Assembly: GCF_024166365.1 (NCBI RefSeq)
Contig: NC_064825.1
Location: forward strand, 104,050,480 to 104,114,479
Direction: 5' to 3'
DNA from: Elephas maximus indicus
Lineage: Eukaryota > Chordata > Mammalia > Proboscidea > Elephantidae
Length of the DNA: 64,000 nucleotides
A model generated the notes under the pieces. It ran no database searches. It was not told where the DNA came from and saw nothing but the letters and a program-made list of their open reading frames with translations. Positions 32,724 to 46,080 of this stretch are shown here, piece after piece. A program made the translations under genes and the position numbers. The stretch's first letter is position 1, and every line of letters begins with the position of its first letter.

Positions 32724-35711
32724 CTGAAAAGATCACAGCATTTTGGAGTGATGGTATTTTTTATCCAATGACAAAATATTCCATCACCTCTTTAGTCCTG
32801 GTCTCTGGAATTGATGGACCTACAATCCCGTCAACTCTGCCATTTTGCAGATGGTCATAAATAACAGAAGGAGGTTAAATTTCTTCTAATTCATATTCAT
32901 CAAATAGTAACAATACCTTACAAGCATCTCAGTAAAAGTAAGGTGTTATTATGAATGACGATTTATGGTTGGATTTCAAATTTCATCTTGTCTGTAAAAG
33001 TCTCCAAGACTATAGGGTTTGCTTTCTTCCACTTTTGGTGACAAATTTAAACAATAAGAATTATTCTGTAGTATTCTTGTCTATTGGCATGGATATTTAT
33101 AGGTATATGAACACAATGTTCTTTGAAAAGTCAACTGTGTATCAGCTACGAACTAGCTAAAACGTGCTGTATCTGTGACAACTGTGTTCCGTAATCTCTT
33201 ATTCCTTTCTGTCACGTGAATGCACATGCACATACAGGTACAGACAGAGCTGCAGATGGAGGTTTTTTTCTTTCGATATGCCCAGGAACGATCTTTGTAG
33301 CAGCCTGTCAAGCAGCATCCATTCAGTAGTCCTGCATGTTTATCTGGTTCAACATAACCCTTTATTTTTCTCTCAAACTTTCCAGCAGTTCATCTTAGGA
33401 TATGGGCATGGAAGTGTTGTGAAGTGTTCCAAAAATTTCACAATATTTCTTAAATGCGTTTTGCATGCAATGAGTTTTTACCACATACAGAATCATGCTC
33501 TGGACTAGATATATTTCCCCCCTTGCAATTTACAGAGGAAATTAAATGAATCATGACATGTTTCATCCTATTGACAAGGCAGAAACACTAGGACAATCTA
33601 AGATAATACCATTTTTCCTTTAAGGACAAGTTTAGTCAACTAAGATGAGCTTGAATTTTCATTGCTAACTGGGGGACACGTTGGACATACACAAGAATAT
33701 ATTCTTTTTGGGAAATGATTTGTATATGGATTTTCAAGAGTAAGTACATGTAATTGTTACAAAAGATTGGATGATATTTTTCCCCCCTCCTTACATAATG
33801 TATTTTTCCTTAAAAATTTATTGTCACAAAATTCCGTGGCATGGGTCTCTCAGCTTCAGTAAAGTTTAGGGAAAAATCTTCAGTTTTCAGGAGAGCACAG
33901 TTCCTGAGTTGTTTTCCTGTATCCAGTTTATTATGACTATGTGGTTATATCAGTACTTGGTGAGACATAAATGTTGACCAGAATGTTGTAAAGGTAACTT
34001 TAATAGTTCTTAACAGGATCTGGACTGGCAGTATCACACAAACAGCTTCTATTAATATTTGGGAGGCAGCTTTTCTATGGAGTCCAATCTTTTGTTCCTT
34101 TATTCATTTCTTCAATAAATCCATTTTTAGACCCCTGTATGGACTAGACATCTTCTAGGGGTGGAGTAAAGAGTGGTGTCTATGAATGCTGTCAGTATCC
34201 ATGTAAATCTCTAATCAGATACATAGATGTCATCAGAAAATAATTTCATGTCGGTGTCTTAATTCATTTTTTAGAGAAAAATGCTAACCTACGAGTCATA
34301 GAACTGAACTACAAAACTATTTCAGTTGAAATAATTTAGCTAAATTAAGTTAATCTCCTTGAAATTTTGGGAAAAAATATTTAACTATCACTGACCTGGG
34401 ACTAGTTGACTGCGGAATCCTCAGTTTTTAGATTGAGCACATTCATTGGTATCTTCCCATCCAGGCACTTGCAACCCAGCCACAAATAGGCTGCAAGAGC
34501 TTGAAATGAAAGCATTTCTTGGAAGAAATTCCAAATTAAAATCTTATAAGTGAGACATTGAAATTCTTACCTCTTTAGAAACCTTTTCAAATTTTAGTTT
34601 ATTTTTGGTCCCCATTGCCAGTCTGAATTTACTGAGAAATTGAGCTGTTTTAGTTAGTAACCTTCTATAGGTGCCAGATTTAATTTCTACTTACTTTCTT
34701 GACTTCCCATAGAAGTATAATTGAATCTTTGAAACATGTTTTTTTTTCTTCACACCTCTTAGAAGTATATTCACTACATATTAAAAACCTTGAGAATAAT
34801 GCAAAGGTTTTCAAATCAGGAAAAGCTAGTATATAGATGTATAAAATGTATTAATGAGTCAAGACCCCTTAATTGCACATTGTTTTTTTTCAGATCAACT
34901 CTGCCAAGTTTTTGGTCCCCAAAGTCCATAAGCAGGAAGGAGATAACTCCCTTTATTTCTGCCATACCTTCTTTCTAACTGTGTTTCCCTAGAAACCAGC
35001 TAAGTTTGGGAACAGTGTCTTCCAAACAAATCTTGGGCTTTTTCATATGTGGCTCTACTGCTGTCATTTGCTCATAGGCTTGTCTTCAAAATCTTTTCTT
35101 CATTGACTCTAGAGAGACGTTTAAATACTGTCACACAGTGTAGGATGTGGTAATGCACTGACTTCTCAGTCATCAGAGGATTAGTAATTGGCCTTGGAGG
35201 AACCTTTGCCAAAGCATCAGCCAAAGTCTTTCACTTACTCCCACTTGGCACCCACAAACATCATTAGAGGCCAGTTTTTGAAACTGAATAGAGCTTGGCT
35301 TAAAGACCCATCTCTGGCTATAGTCTGTGGTGAGGCTTGATAGAGTAAGTTGGAAACATTCTCTATAAGACTGTGTTGCTCATTGTGGCATTGGTAGACC
35401 TGGAGTAGGATGTGTGTTTGGTTTTAGGCATAAGCCAGAGCTCAGAGAATGGATTTCTTTCTGAAAACCTGACGGGTCTGACTGAGATGGCTGTCCTGAG
35501 AATGGAGCTATCAGTGTTCAAGATTTTGTGCCTTAGTATCCTGAGATATTGTGACATTTTTATTAATGATTGACTGAGGGGACTTTGATGACAGGATTCC
35601 CAGATATCAAAGATTGAATCATTTCAAAGTCATAAATATATTAACTTCCTTCCAGATAAGTATGTTGATGGCCGACTCTGCTCATACATTTGGGAGAATG
35701 GAACCTTTCTT
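32724..35711. other. Upstream flank of OR gene B
   Basis: About 3 kb collinear with A 10,962-13,979 and C 52,756-55,760. No coding or RNA gene. The OR promoter is expected here but not pinpointed. Confidence 0.55.
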
Positions 35712-35918
35712 TCCAGGATCCTAGGTGGGGCAAACAGTAATCCCTCAACTGCTAACCTAAATGTTGGCGATTCAAACCCAGCCAGTAATACTGCAAAAGA
35801 TAGGCCTGGAGATCTGCTTCTGTAAAGATTACAAACAAGAAAACCCTATGGAGCAGTTGTACTCATGGAGTCCACATGAGTCAGAATCAACTCTATGGCA
35901 GCTAACAACAGCAACAGC
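35712..35918 (+). mobile_element. AfroSINE (unit B)
   Basis: Orthologue of 13,980-14,190, with 'GGCGATTCAAACCCAGCCAG' and tail GAGTCAGAATCAACTC. Confidence 0.8.
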
Positions 35919-36299
35919 CTATCCTTCTATTGTACAGAGAAAGAATTATGAGGACTTAGAGTTAGGGAACAGGCTTTCACACAGTAGTCATTGAGGAAAT
36001 CACACACCATACAATCAACATGTATAAAGACACCAGAGATATAAGAGCTAAATATATACAACCTTGCAGGGAATCTTGTTTCTCCATTATCAACCTTTAC
36101 CTTTAAACCAAACTGACCCATTCCTGAAGTCTAGGACCGGAAATGGGAAGCAACACCTTCATTTGTATAGTTAATAGTCAACAATTTTGCTCCCCTGTTT
36201 ATTGCCAACCTCACTCGCAACTTGTTCCTCTTCCTTGGGCTTGTGAATCTAACTTCCTCTGTGGTCTAAATAGATGATAAATCATGGTGATGGGCACTT

Positions 36300-36600
36300 C
36301 TTGTCTTAGTTTCCTAGTGCTGGTGTAACAAAAATACTCCAAGTAGATGTCTTTAAGGAACAGAAATTTATGTTCTCACAGTTTAAGATGCTGTAAGTCT
36401 GAATTCAGGGCACTGTCTCTCAGAGAAGATTTTCTCTGCTGTGGGGGAAAATCCTTGTCTTAGCTTCTCTAGTCTGACCTTCCTGGTAGGGCCACCCACT
36501 GCCAGCACAAAATACATACTATTTTTTCTTCTAAATATGTGGGCATGTTTTCGTAGGCCCCATAGGATCAATATCTCAAAGATGACAGAAAAAACACAAA
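36300..36600 (-). mobile_element. LTR fossil fragment (unit B)
   Basis: Orthologue of 14,638-14,960, a partial antisense MaLR-like LTR. The outer border is uncertain. Sequence from here to 37,030 is otherwise featureless shared flank. Confidence 0.55.
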
Positions 36601-37032
36601 ACTTTAATTCTCAGTGCCGCCCAGTCCCAGAATTGTTTTTCTATAGCTCTGGTTAATGATCACTATGTAGCTAATTATTTTCCATACTTCAACTCACAAA
36701 TGGTAACTTCAGGTTGCCAACAAGGTAGTCATACGAAGGTACTAAAGAGACATTAAAATTCCAGTGAAGCCTAAGACCCAGTCCACTTCGTGAGATATGA
36801 ATATTAACTACATTTCCAGGAGGGTAAATTCAGTAGCTCTTTGCAAAACTTGAAGAGGACAGATAAAGTGTCTCTTGATGTCTGAAGCTGAACTTTTTCA
36901 TGGAGACTATTCAAATTGTCATTAACTCATCTATACAATAAATAGATGTCAGATGCTGTGACAGATTTTGGACTCATGGGATTCTGTCATTGATTATGTA
37001 AATTTATATTAATTGCATGAATCTGCCCAGGT

Positions 37033-37215
37033 TGAGTCCCTGGGCAGGACAAATGGTTAAGCAAAAGGCTGGTAGTTTAAATCGTGCCAGAGGTACCTCA
37101 GAATAAAGGTCTGTTGACCTACTCCTGAAAGGCACAGCTGTTGAAAACCCTATGAAGCACAGCTCTACACTGAAACACATGAGTTGCCATGAGTCAGAAT
37201 CCACTCAACGAGAAT
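37033..37215 (+). mobile_element. AfroSINE (unit B)
   Basis: Orthologue of 15,380-15,570. It gives the uninterrupted site for the small L1 seen in C ('GAAAGGCACAGCTGTTGAAA'). Confidence 0.8.
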
Positions 37216-37854
37216 TATTAATTTATTTTTAAATACTCAGTTACATGCTCAGTTATTACAAACCATGTTTTTTGTGGTATTGTCTCCAAATTTATTTTTA
37301 GCCTATGGATCATGGGTTTTCACTATATGATTGATTCTAGTTAGCATGCTTGGATAAGTGAAGTCTGCTTCAAATTTGGGAGAAATTCAGTAATTGCTGC
37401 CCTGTGTCTCATTGATAATAGATTCCTCAGGTTTTAGATTGAACTCAACTCTTGTTTTCTTCTTTCCAGGGCGTGTCTGATACTGCTGCTAATACACCCA
37501 CAATTGTTAGACAAGAAAAAGTTTCCAAGAACTCCAAATTTAAAAATGAATTGGAAAGAAATTGGGCTTCCAATTTCTCTAGATGCTCGCTTAGTCATGA
37601 GAATTTTGATCAAAATTTGGCCCCCATTATCAGTCTGGATTTATTCAAAATAAGTGCTACTTTGGATACAAAACATCTATACCTTTAGGATTTAAATTTT
37701 GTCTACATTGTTAGATATCCATAGACGTATAAGTCAATCTTTTATAGTACCTATTTTAAAAAAATCTATTAGAGCTAGTCTTAGGAACAGCAAATTTCTT
37801 CTGTAGAGCTATATAATTTATAATTAACTTGTAGTTCCCTAGAATTATGGTCAC

Positions 37855-39245
37855 TCATCATGGACAGGTTTCAGAGAAGCTGCTAGCCTAAGAAAGACTA
37901 AGAAGAAGGACCTGGCAGTCTTATTCTGAAAAAAAAATAGGCCATTGAAATTCTTATGAATACCAGCCAAACATTGTCTGATACAGTGCTGGAAGATGAG
38001 CTCCTCAGGTTGTAAGGCGCTGAAAATATGACTAGAGAAGAGCTGCCATCTCAAAATAGAGTTGACCTTAATGACAGGGATGGAGTAAAGATTCTGGGGC
38101 CTTCATTTGCTGAGGTGGCATGGCTCAAAACATCCATTAATAATTGAAAAGTGGAATGTATAAAGTATGAATCTAGGAAAATTAGAAGTCATCAGAAATG
38201 AAATGGAATACATAAAGATCGTTATCCTAGGCATTAGTGAGCTGAAATTGACTACTACTGGTTATAGTGAATTGGAAAATCATAAGAACTACTATACCAG
38301 GAGTGACAAATTGAAGAAGAATGGTGTTGTATTCATTGTGAAAAAGAACTTTCAAGATGTATCCTGAAGTACAATGGTGTCAGTGATTAGGATAATATCC
38401 ACATGCCTACAAGGAAGAGCAGCTAATATGATTATTATTCAAATTTACTCACCAACCACTATGGCCAAAGATGAAGAAATTGAATATTTTGCCAACTTCT
38501 GCAGTCTGAAATTGATCAAACATGCAATCAAGATGCACTGAAAATTATTGGTAATTGGAATGTGAAAGTTGTAAACAAAGAAGAAGGATCAACAGTTTGA
38601 AAATATGGCCTTGGTGATAGAAATGACTCTGGATATCACATGACAGAATTTTGCAAGACCTAAGATTTCTTCATTGCAAATACCCTTTTTCAATAACATA
38701 AATGAAAACTATATACATGGAACTTGTTAGATGGAATCCATAGGAATCAAATCGACTACATCTGTAGAAAGAGACCAACGGAAAAGCTGAATATCATCAG
38801 TCAGAACAAGGCCAGGGGCCAAAGGCAGAACAGAACATCAACTGTTCACATGCAAGTTCAAGACCAGGCTAAAGAAAATTAGAGCAAATCTGCCAGAGGT
38901 AAAATATGACCTTAAGAATATCCTACCTGAATTTAGAGACCACCTCAAACATAGATTTTATACGTTGAACACTAATGAATGAAGAGCAGATAAGTTGTGG
39001 GATTAAATCAAGGACATCATACATGAAGAAAGCAAACATCATTAAGAAGACAAAGAAAGACAAGATCAAGATGGTTGTTAGGATAGACTCTGCAACTTGC
39101 TCTTGAATGAAGGATAGCTAAAGTGAAAGGAAGAAATGATGAAGTAAAAGAGCTGAAAAGAAGATTTCGAAGGGTAGCTAGAGAAGACAAAGTATTAAAA
39201 TGAAATGTGCAAAGTCGTGGAGTTAGAAAAACAAAAGGGAAGAAC
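37855..39245 (+). mobile_element. RTE LINE, plus strand, 3'-cut at the duplication junction
   Basis: Orthologue of 16,083-18,893 (A) and 61,757-64,000 (C). It begins in the 5' UTR (TCACTCATCATGGACAGG), passes through the endonuclease part (frame 38,167-38,367, 'ILGISELKLTTTGYSELEN') and stops abruptly within the endonuclease-RT linker at 39,239-39,245, where minus-strand RTE sequence takes over. The missing 3' half is not a 5' truncation, so it marks a recombination breakpoint. Confidence 0.9.
39239..39245. other. Tandem-duplication junction between units B and C
   Basis: The junction carries GAAGAAC. The left parent, seen intact in C at 63,178-63,184, reads GAAGGAC. The right parent, seen intact in B at 21,424-21,430, also reads GAAGGAC. 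Sequence left of the junction follows the plus-strand RTE; sequence right of it follows the minus-strand RTE. It is the point where the end of one unit was joined to the start of the next. Confidence 0.85.
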
Positions 39246-40169
39246 TCTATTTCACTGACCCTCTACTTTACCAAGCATGATGTCTGTCTCCAGGGACTGG
39301 TCCCTCCTGATAATATGTGCAAATTATGCGAGACAAGTCTTGCTATCCTTGCTTCTATGGAGCACCCTGGCTATACTTCTTGCAAGACGATTTTGTTTGT
39401 TCTTCCAACAGTATAATTCAAAGGCATCAATTCTTCCTCTGTCTTCCTTATTCATTTTCCAGCTATCACACGCATATGAGTCAACTGAAAACACAATGGC
39501 TTGAGATAGGCTCACCATAGGCTTTCAAGTGACATTGATTTTTGACACTTTTGCAGCAGATTTGCCCAATGCAATGAGTCCTTTGATTTCTTGACTGCTG
39601 CTTCCATGGGTGTTGGTTATGGATAGAAGTAAAATGAAATCCTTGACTACTTCCATTTTTTCTCCATTTATCATGATGTTGTTTATTGGTCCAGTTGTGT
39701 GAATTTTTGTTTCCTTTATGTTGAAGTGTAATGCGTACTGAAGGTTGTAGCCTTTGATCTTCCTCAATAAGTCCTTCAGGTCTTCTTCAGTTTCACAAAG
39801 CAAGGTTGTGTCATCTGCATATCTCAGGTTACTAATGAGTCTTCCTCTACACCTGATGCCGAGTTCTTCATCCTATAGTCCAGCTTCTCAAGTTATTTGC
39901 TCAGCATACAGACTCAATAAGTCTGATGAAAGGGTACAACCCTGAAGCACACCTTTCCTGTTGAAACCACTCGATATCTCTTTGTTCTGTTCCAACAGCT
40001 GCCTGTTGGTCTATGTTCAGGTTCCTCATGAACACAATCAAGTGTTCCGATATTCCCATTCTTCACAACTTTACCCATAGTTTATTATGATTCACACAGT
40101 CGAATGCTGGTGGCATAGCTTCCAGCATCGCAGCAACATGCAAGCCACCACAATACGAGAAACTGACAG
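39246..40169 (-). mobile_element. Internally deleted RTE LINE, 3'-cut (left end of unit C)
   Basis: Homologous to 21,431-22,405. It carries the same internal deletion (GTCGAATGCTGGTGGCATAG at about 40,099) and the same right-hand copy of the target duplication TTGAGCATTGT at about 40,167. The RTE 3' end and left target duplication are missing because the duplication joint lies inside the element. Confidence 0.88.
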
Positions 40170-40179
40170 ATTCATGGGG

Positions 40180-41752
40180 TATTGAGCATTGTAGATAGAG
40201 GTAATAGAGGCAATGTAGTCCAATCCTCTTGATCTGTAGATGGAGTCATAAACTTTGGAAAGGCTTTAATCCAGACAGTCTGCCATTCACACTGTGTCAC
40301 CACATTTTACCGATTCCCATTCAATAAACGTTTATTGATTACGTGCATGTGGAAACACTTAAAGAAGCTAAAAGATGTGAACCTAGAGTGTTGGATTGAT
40401 ATTGAAATAATCTTCTTATGTAACATGATGTTGTTTACTGCTAATTACTGAAAATAACTTGAATGGTTTTCATTTGTTTTGAATTCTGCCCTCAATGTAA
40501 ATTCTGTCTTGTGAGTCTTCTTGTTCATTAAATGTTGATTGTGTAGTTAAAAGGATACTGTTTACGAAATGCATATTAGAAAAAAAAAAAAGGAATCTCA
40601 TTGACGTCAAGTCAATTCTGACTCATAGTGACCCTATAGATCAGAGGAGAGCTGCCCATTAGGGCTTTTAAGGAATGGCTGGTGGATTCAAACTGCTGAC
40701 CTTTTCTTTAGCAGCCAAATGCTTAACCACTGCACAACCAGGGCTCCACATGCCTATAAGGCTGCCATTATATTAAGCACCTTCCATATCATGTGAGTTA
40801 GGATCCAATCAGGAGACAGACCACAGTAATTTGAAAAGGGATGGTTTACATTCAGTCATTAATCTTTTCAGGTATCGATTATAAAGGGGTAAAAAGACCT
40901 GTAAAGAATACCCTGGGTTAGAGAGAGACTATCCAAGGAAGAACAAACTCTGTCATGTTGTTTCTACTCTCCACGTATTTGAAGTACCTAAAGATTACCC
41001 AAGATTACTCAAACTGCTTCCCAGATAAGAATTCTTATAATAATAGAGACGGGGGGGACTTCTGTAAATATACAGGCTAGGAGATTATCTGTGTGACTTA
41101 GTCCGTCTGAGATGACTAAAAGCCTAATCTGAAGTAGTGGCAGTACACATAGTGGCAGATATGCCTGAGAATGGAGGTTGGAGATGGAAATAAAAGCCAC
41201 GGACATAAAGCAAAGGAATTTGCCCTTATTCTTTAGGAAATATAGAATCATGCAACATTTTAGAGACTATGAGTGGAAGGATGAAAAGGAACTTGAAGAA
41301 GAGAGAATCTTGAAATATTAGTCTAGTAAAGGTCCTTGTGTGTCTTGGACCAAGATCAGTAAACTGGTGGAAGCCAAAGACAGGAAGAGCAGTTAGCAGA
41401 CTATTTACAGTTGTTGACATAAGGAGTACAGGGCACTGGTGATGGGAATGGAAGAAAGGGTACAAGAGCTACTGTGAAAGAAGTCAAAATGCTTATTGTC
41501 TATACTCAATTACTTTATAATAGCTAATGATGCATATATTTTAATAATTGCTTGCCATGAGTATGGCATGGTAGAAAGAGCTTTGTATAACGATTCAATT
41601 AAATGCTTATAACAACACGTGTGGAATATTCTTTCACCCATTTTGCAGTGAGGAAACAGTCTCAAAATCTAATCCTCATAGTTATAATAACAATGATAAT
41701 AGTAACTAAAACTGACTATGGTATGTTCTAAGTTTTATAAACATGTGTTTAA
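40180..41752. other. Left flank of unit C
   Basis: Non-coding, collinear with B 22,417-23,969, including MIR-like sequence at about 41,500-41,750. Confidence 0.55.
40590..40748 (-). mobile_element. AfroSINE (antisense, unit C)
   Basis: Orthologue of 22,797-22,967, with GTCAATTCTGACTCATAGTG and 'CAACCAGGGCTCC'. It is preceded by an A-run, which is its 3' tail read in reverse. Confidence 0.85.
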
Positions 41753-41754
41753 TT

Positions 41755-41996
41755 CTCTCTACCCATCTAGGACATGTTACCTGGAGAGATCAGTCCTTAA
41801 AGAAGGATGTCATGCTTGGTAGAGGGTCAGTGAAGAAGAGGAAGACCCTAAATGAGATGGATTGACACAGCAGTGCATGAATTAGTTCATATATAACAAG
41901 GATTTTAAGGATGGTGCACGACAGGGCAGCGTTTCATTCTGTTGTACATAGGGTCACTATGAGTTGGAACCATCTTGATGGCACCTAACAACAACA
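41755..41996 (+). mobile_element. RTE LINE 3'-end fragment (unit C)
   Basis: Orthologue of 1-233 and 23,970-24,212, ending in CACCTAACAACAACAATG. Confidence 0.85.
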
Positions 41997-42007
41997 ATGA
42001 CACACTT

Positions 42008-42160
42008 AAGAGAGCCCTGGTGGTGCAGTGGTTAAGAGATCAGCTACTAACCATCCACCAGCCTCTGTTTGAAAACTCTATGAGGCAGTTCTACTGTGTC
42101 CTTTAGGGTCACTATGAGTCAGAATTGACTTGATGGCAACGGGTTTTGTTTTGTTTTGTT
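42008..42160 (+). mobile_element. AfroSINE (unit C)
   Basis: 'GCCCTGGTGGTGCAGTGGTT' head, 'GAATTGACTTGATGGCAACG' tail, then TTTTG repeats. Orthologue of 238-402. Confidence 0.88.
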
Positions 42161-42410
42161 TTTTTTTTTTGGCTTAGGAGATTGTTACTGCTATTTTTTA
42201 AAAAATCTTTTTTTTACGTTAAGAAACGAAGCACAGAGAGGTCAAGGACCCTTCCCAAGATCAAGCAACTAATATGGGGCAGAGCAAAGATTTTGTCTCA
42301 AGGTATTCCACTTAATTTTTTTTCTTCCAAATTCTTAACCCACACCCTAAATCTTTATGTAATAATACATTAAAAAATGTTTAACTAGCAATCTCCTTTT
42401 AATATAATCG

Positions 42411-45400
42411 TGTTGTTGTTAGGTGCCGTCGAGTTGGTTCTGACTCACAGTGACCCTATGCACAACAGAAAAAAACACTGCCTGGTCCTGTGCCATCCTT
42501 ACAATTATTGCTGTGCTTGCGCCCATTGTTGTAGCCACAGTGTCAATCCATCTTGTTGAGTCTTTCTCGTTTCTGCTGTCTTCTTTTTACCAAGCATGAT
42601 GTCCTTCTCCAGGGACTGATCCCTCCTGCTGACAACATGCCCAAAACATGTGAGATGCAGTCTCACCATTCTTGCTTCCAAGGAGCGCTCTGGTTGTATT
42701 CCTTCCATGTTAGATTTGTTCATTCTTTTGGAAGTCCACGGTATATTCAATATTCTTCACTAACACCACAGTTCAATGACATCGATTCTTCTTTGGTCTT
42801 CCTTATTCATCATTCAGCTTTCACATGAATATGAGGCAACTGAAAACACCTTGGCATCTTAGTCCTCAAGGTGATATCTTTGCTTTTTAACACTTTAAAG
42901 AGACCTCTTGCAGCTGATATGCATCTTTTGAGTTCTTTTCTGCTCTTCCATGGGTGTTGATTGTGGATCCAAGTAAAATGAAATCCTTGACTACCTCAGT
43001 CTTTTTTCCGTTTATCAGAACATTGCTTTTGGTCCATTTATGAAAGTTTTTTTTTTTTTTTTATGTTGAGTTATAATCCATACTGAAGGCTGTGGTTTTT
43101 GATCTTTATCAGTATGTTCTTCAAGTCCTCTTCACTTTCAGCAAGCAAGGTTGTGTCATCTTCATAACTCTGGTTGTTAATAGTCTTCCTCCAATTCTGA
43201 TGCCCCATTCTTCTTCATTTAGTCCAGATTCTCTGATTATCTGCTCAGCATACAGATTGAATAAGTTTGGTGAAAGGATACAACCCTGACGCACAACTTT
43301 CCTGACTTTAAACCATACAGTATCCCCGTGTTCTGTTCAAAAGACTGCCTCTTAATCCATGTACAGATTCCTCATGAGCACAATTAAGTGTTCTGGAATT
43401 CCCATGCTCTACAATGTTATCCATAATTTTTTATGATCCACACAGTCAAAGGCCTTTGCATAGTCAATAAAACACAGGTAAACATCTTTCTGGTATTCTC
43501 TGCTTTCAGTGGGGTCCATCTGACATCAGCTATAATATCGATGGTTCCACATCCTCTTCTAAATCTGACTTGGATTTCTGTAAGTTCCCTGTTGATATGC
43601 TGTTGCAGCCACTTTTGAAGGATTTTCAGCAAAGTTTTGTTTGCATGTGGTATTAATGATATTTTTCAATAATTTCCATGTTCAATTGGATCACCTTTCT
43701 TTGGAATAGGCATAAATATAGATCTCTTCCAGTCAGTTGGCCAGGTAGCTGTCTTCCAATTTTCTTGGCATAAATGAGTGTACAATTTCAATGCTGCATC
43801 CATTTTTGAAACATCTCTATTGGTATTCCATCAATTCTCAGAGCCTTGTTTTTTGCCAATGCCTGCAGTGCAGCTTGGGCTTCTTCCTTCGGTACGGTTG
43901 GTTCTTGATCATTTGCTACTTCCTGAAATGGTGGAATGTCGAATAATTCCTTTTGGTATAGTGACACTGTGTACCCTTCCATCTTCTTTTGATGTTTCCT
44001 GAGTCTTTTAATATTTTCCCTATAGAATCCTTCACTATTGCAACTCGAAGCTTGAATTTTCCTCAGTTTCATCAGCATGAGAAATGCCAAATCTTTCCTT
44101 CCGTTTTGGTTTTCTATCTCTACCTCTTTGCACATGTCACCATAATACTTTGGCTTCTCGAGTCCCAGTTTGAAATCTTCTGTTCAGCTCTTTTACTTGA
44201 TCATTTTTTTCCTTTTGTTTACTTGACATTCAAAAGCAAGTTTCAGAGTCTCTTCTGACACCCATTTAGGTCTTTTCTTTCTCTCTGCCTTTTTAAGGAC
44301 CTCTTGCTTTCTTCATGTGTGACATCTCAACACCTCATCTGATCTTTTGCCATTAGTGTTCAATGCGTCACATCTATTCCTGTGATGGTCTCTAAATTCA
44401 GGTGGGATATACTCAAGCTTGTACTTTGGCTCTTTTGGACTTCTTTCTAGTATTCTTCAGTTTCAACTTGAACTTGCATATGAGTAATTGATGGTCTGAT
44501 CTGCAGTCAACCCTTGGCCTTGTTCTGACTGATGATATTCAGCTTTTCCATTATCTTTTTCCACAGATGTAGATGATTTTATTCCTGTGTATTCCATCTG
44601 GTGAGGTCTATGTGTATAGTCACCGTTCATGTGGTTGAGAAAAGGTATTTGCAATGAAGAAGTTTTTGATCCTGCAAAACTCAGTCATGTGATCTCTGGC
44701 ATCATTTCTATCATCAGGGCCATATTTTCCAACTACACATCCTTCTTCTTTGTTTCCAACTTTCGCATTCCAATCACCAGTAATTATCAGGGTATCCTGA
44801 TTACATATTTGATCAATTTCAGACTGCACAAGTTGGTAAAAATCTTCAATTTTTTCATCTTTGTCATTAATGGTTGGTGTGTAAATTTGAATAATAGTGG
44901 TATTAACTGATCTTCCTTGTAGGGTTATGGATATTGTCCTATCACTAACAGCATTGTATTTAAGGGATAGATCTTGAAATGTTCTTTTTGATGATGAATG
45001 CAATGCCATTCTTTTTCAAGTCATCATTCCTGGCATAGTAGATCATATGATGTCTGATTCAAAATGACCCATACCAGTCCATTTCACCTCACTGATGCCT
45101 AAGATAAGGATGTTTATTCATTCCATTTCATTTTTGATGATTTCCAATTTTCCTAGGTTCATAGTTCGTACGTTCCAGGTCCTGATTATTAGTGGAAGTT
45201 TGCAGCTATTTCTTCTCATTTTGTGTTGTGCCACATCAGCAAATAAAGGTCTCAAAAGCTTGACTCCATCCACATTAATAAGGTCGACTCTGTTTTGAGA
45301 TGGCAGCTCTTCCCCAGTTGTCTTTTGAGTGACTGCCAACCTGAGGGGCTCATCTTTCAGCACTGTATCAATATTCCCCTGTTATTCATAAGGTTTTCAC

Positions 45401-45587
45401 TAGCTAACTCTTTTCAGAGGGAAACCGCTGGGTCCTTCTTTCTAGTCTGTTTTCATCTGAAAGCTTGGCTGAAACCTGTTTGCCATGAGTGACCCTGCAG
45501 GTATTTGAATACTGGTGGCATAGCTTCTAGCATCACAGTGATACAAAAGCCCCCATGGTATGACAAACTTACAGGGGTGTGGGGGAT
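42411..45587 (-). mobile_element. Near-full-length RTE LINE (unit C)
   Basis: Orthologue of 24,612-27,778. Endonuclease pieces are at 45,118-45,363 ('IIRTWNVRTMNLGKLEIIKNEM') and 44,620-45,009 ('DTLIITGDWNAKVGNKEEG', the GDWNA motif intact). The linker is at 43,788-44,135 ('KNKALRIDGIPIEMFQ') and RT at 43,417-43,632 ('VRFRRGCGTIDIIADVRW'); YADD lies near 43,155. Several frame breaks make it inactive. Confidence 0.92.
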
Positions 45588-45594
45588 GACTAAG

Positions 45595-45970
45595 CAGGGT
45601 TGTTTGCTATTCAAGTTTCTTTTGCATTTCTATATAATCTTCAGAACAAGCTTGTCAACGTCTCCATAAATCCTATTGAGATTTCTACTGGAATTGAAAT
45701 GAAGCTATAGAATCGATATGGTAAAAAAAAGGAATTTTCTCTTCCATATACATGGTATACCTCTACAATGATTATTTATTCTTGTGATGAGTATGTATAT
45801 AACAAAATTTTTGCCATTTTAATATTTTTTAGTGTACAGTTCAGTGACATTTATTTCATTTATCATGTTGTGCAGCCATCACTATCCCTTTCCAATTTTT
45901 TTCATCTCCCTTAATACAAGCTGAGTGTCTACTAAACAATGACTCCCTTTTACCCCTTTTTTACATAGCT
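45595..45970 (-). mobile_element. Old L1 remnant (unit C)
   Basis: Orthologue of 4,097-4,465 and 27,785-28,160. Non-coding. Confidence 0.5.
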
Positions 45971-46080
45971 GTTGTTGTTGTTAGGTGCTATTGAGTCAGT
46001 TCCGGCTCATACTGACCCTATGTACAACAGAATAAAACAGGGCTCAGACCTGTGCCATCCTCACTATCATTGCTATTTTT

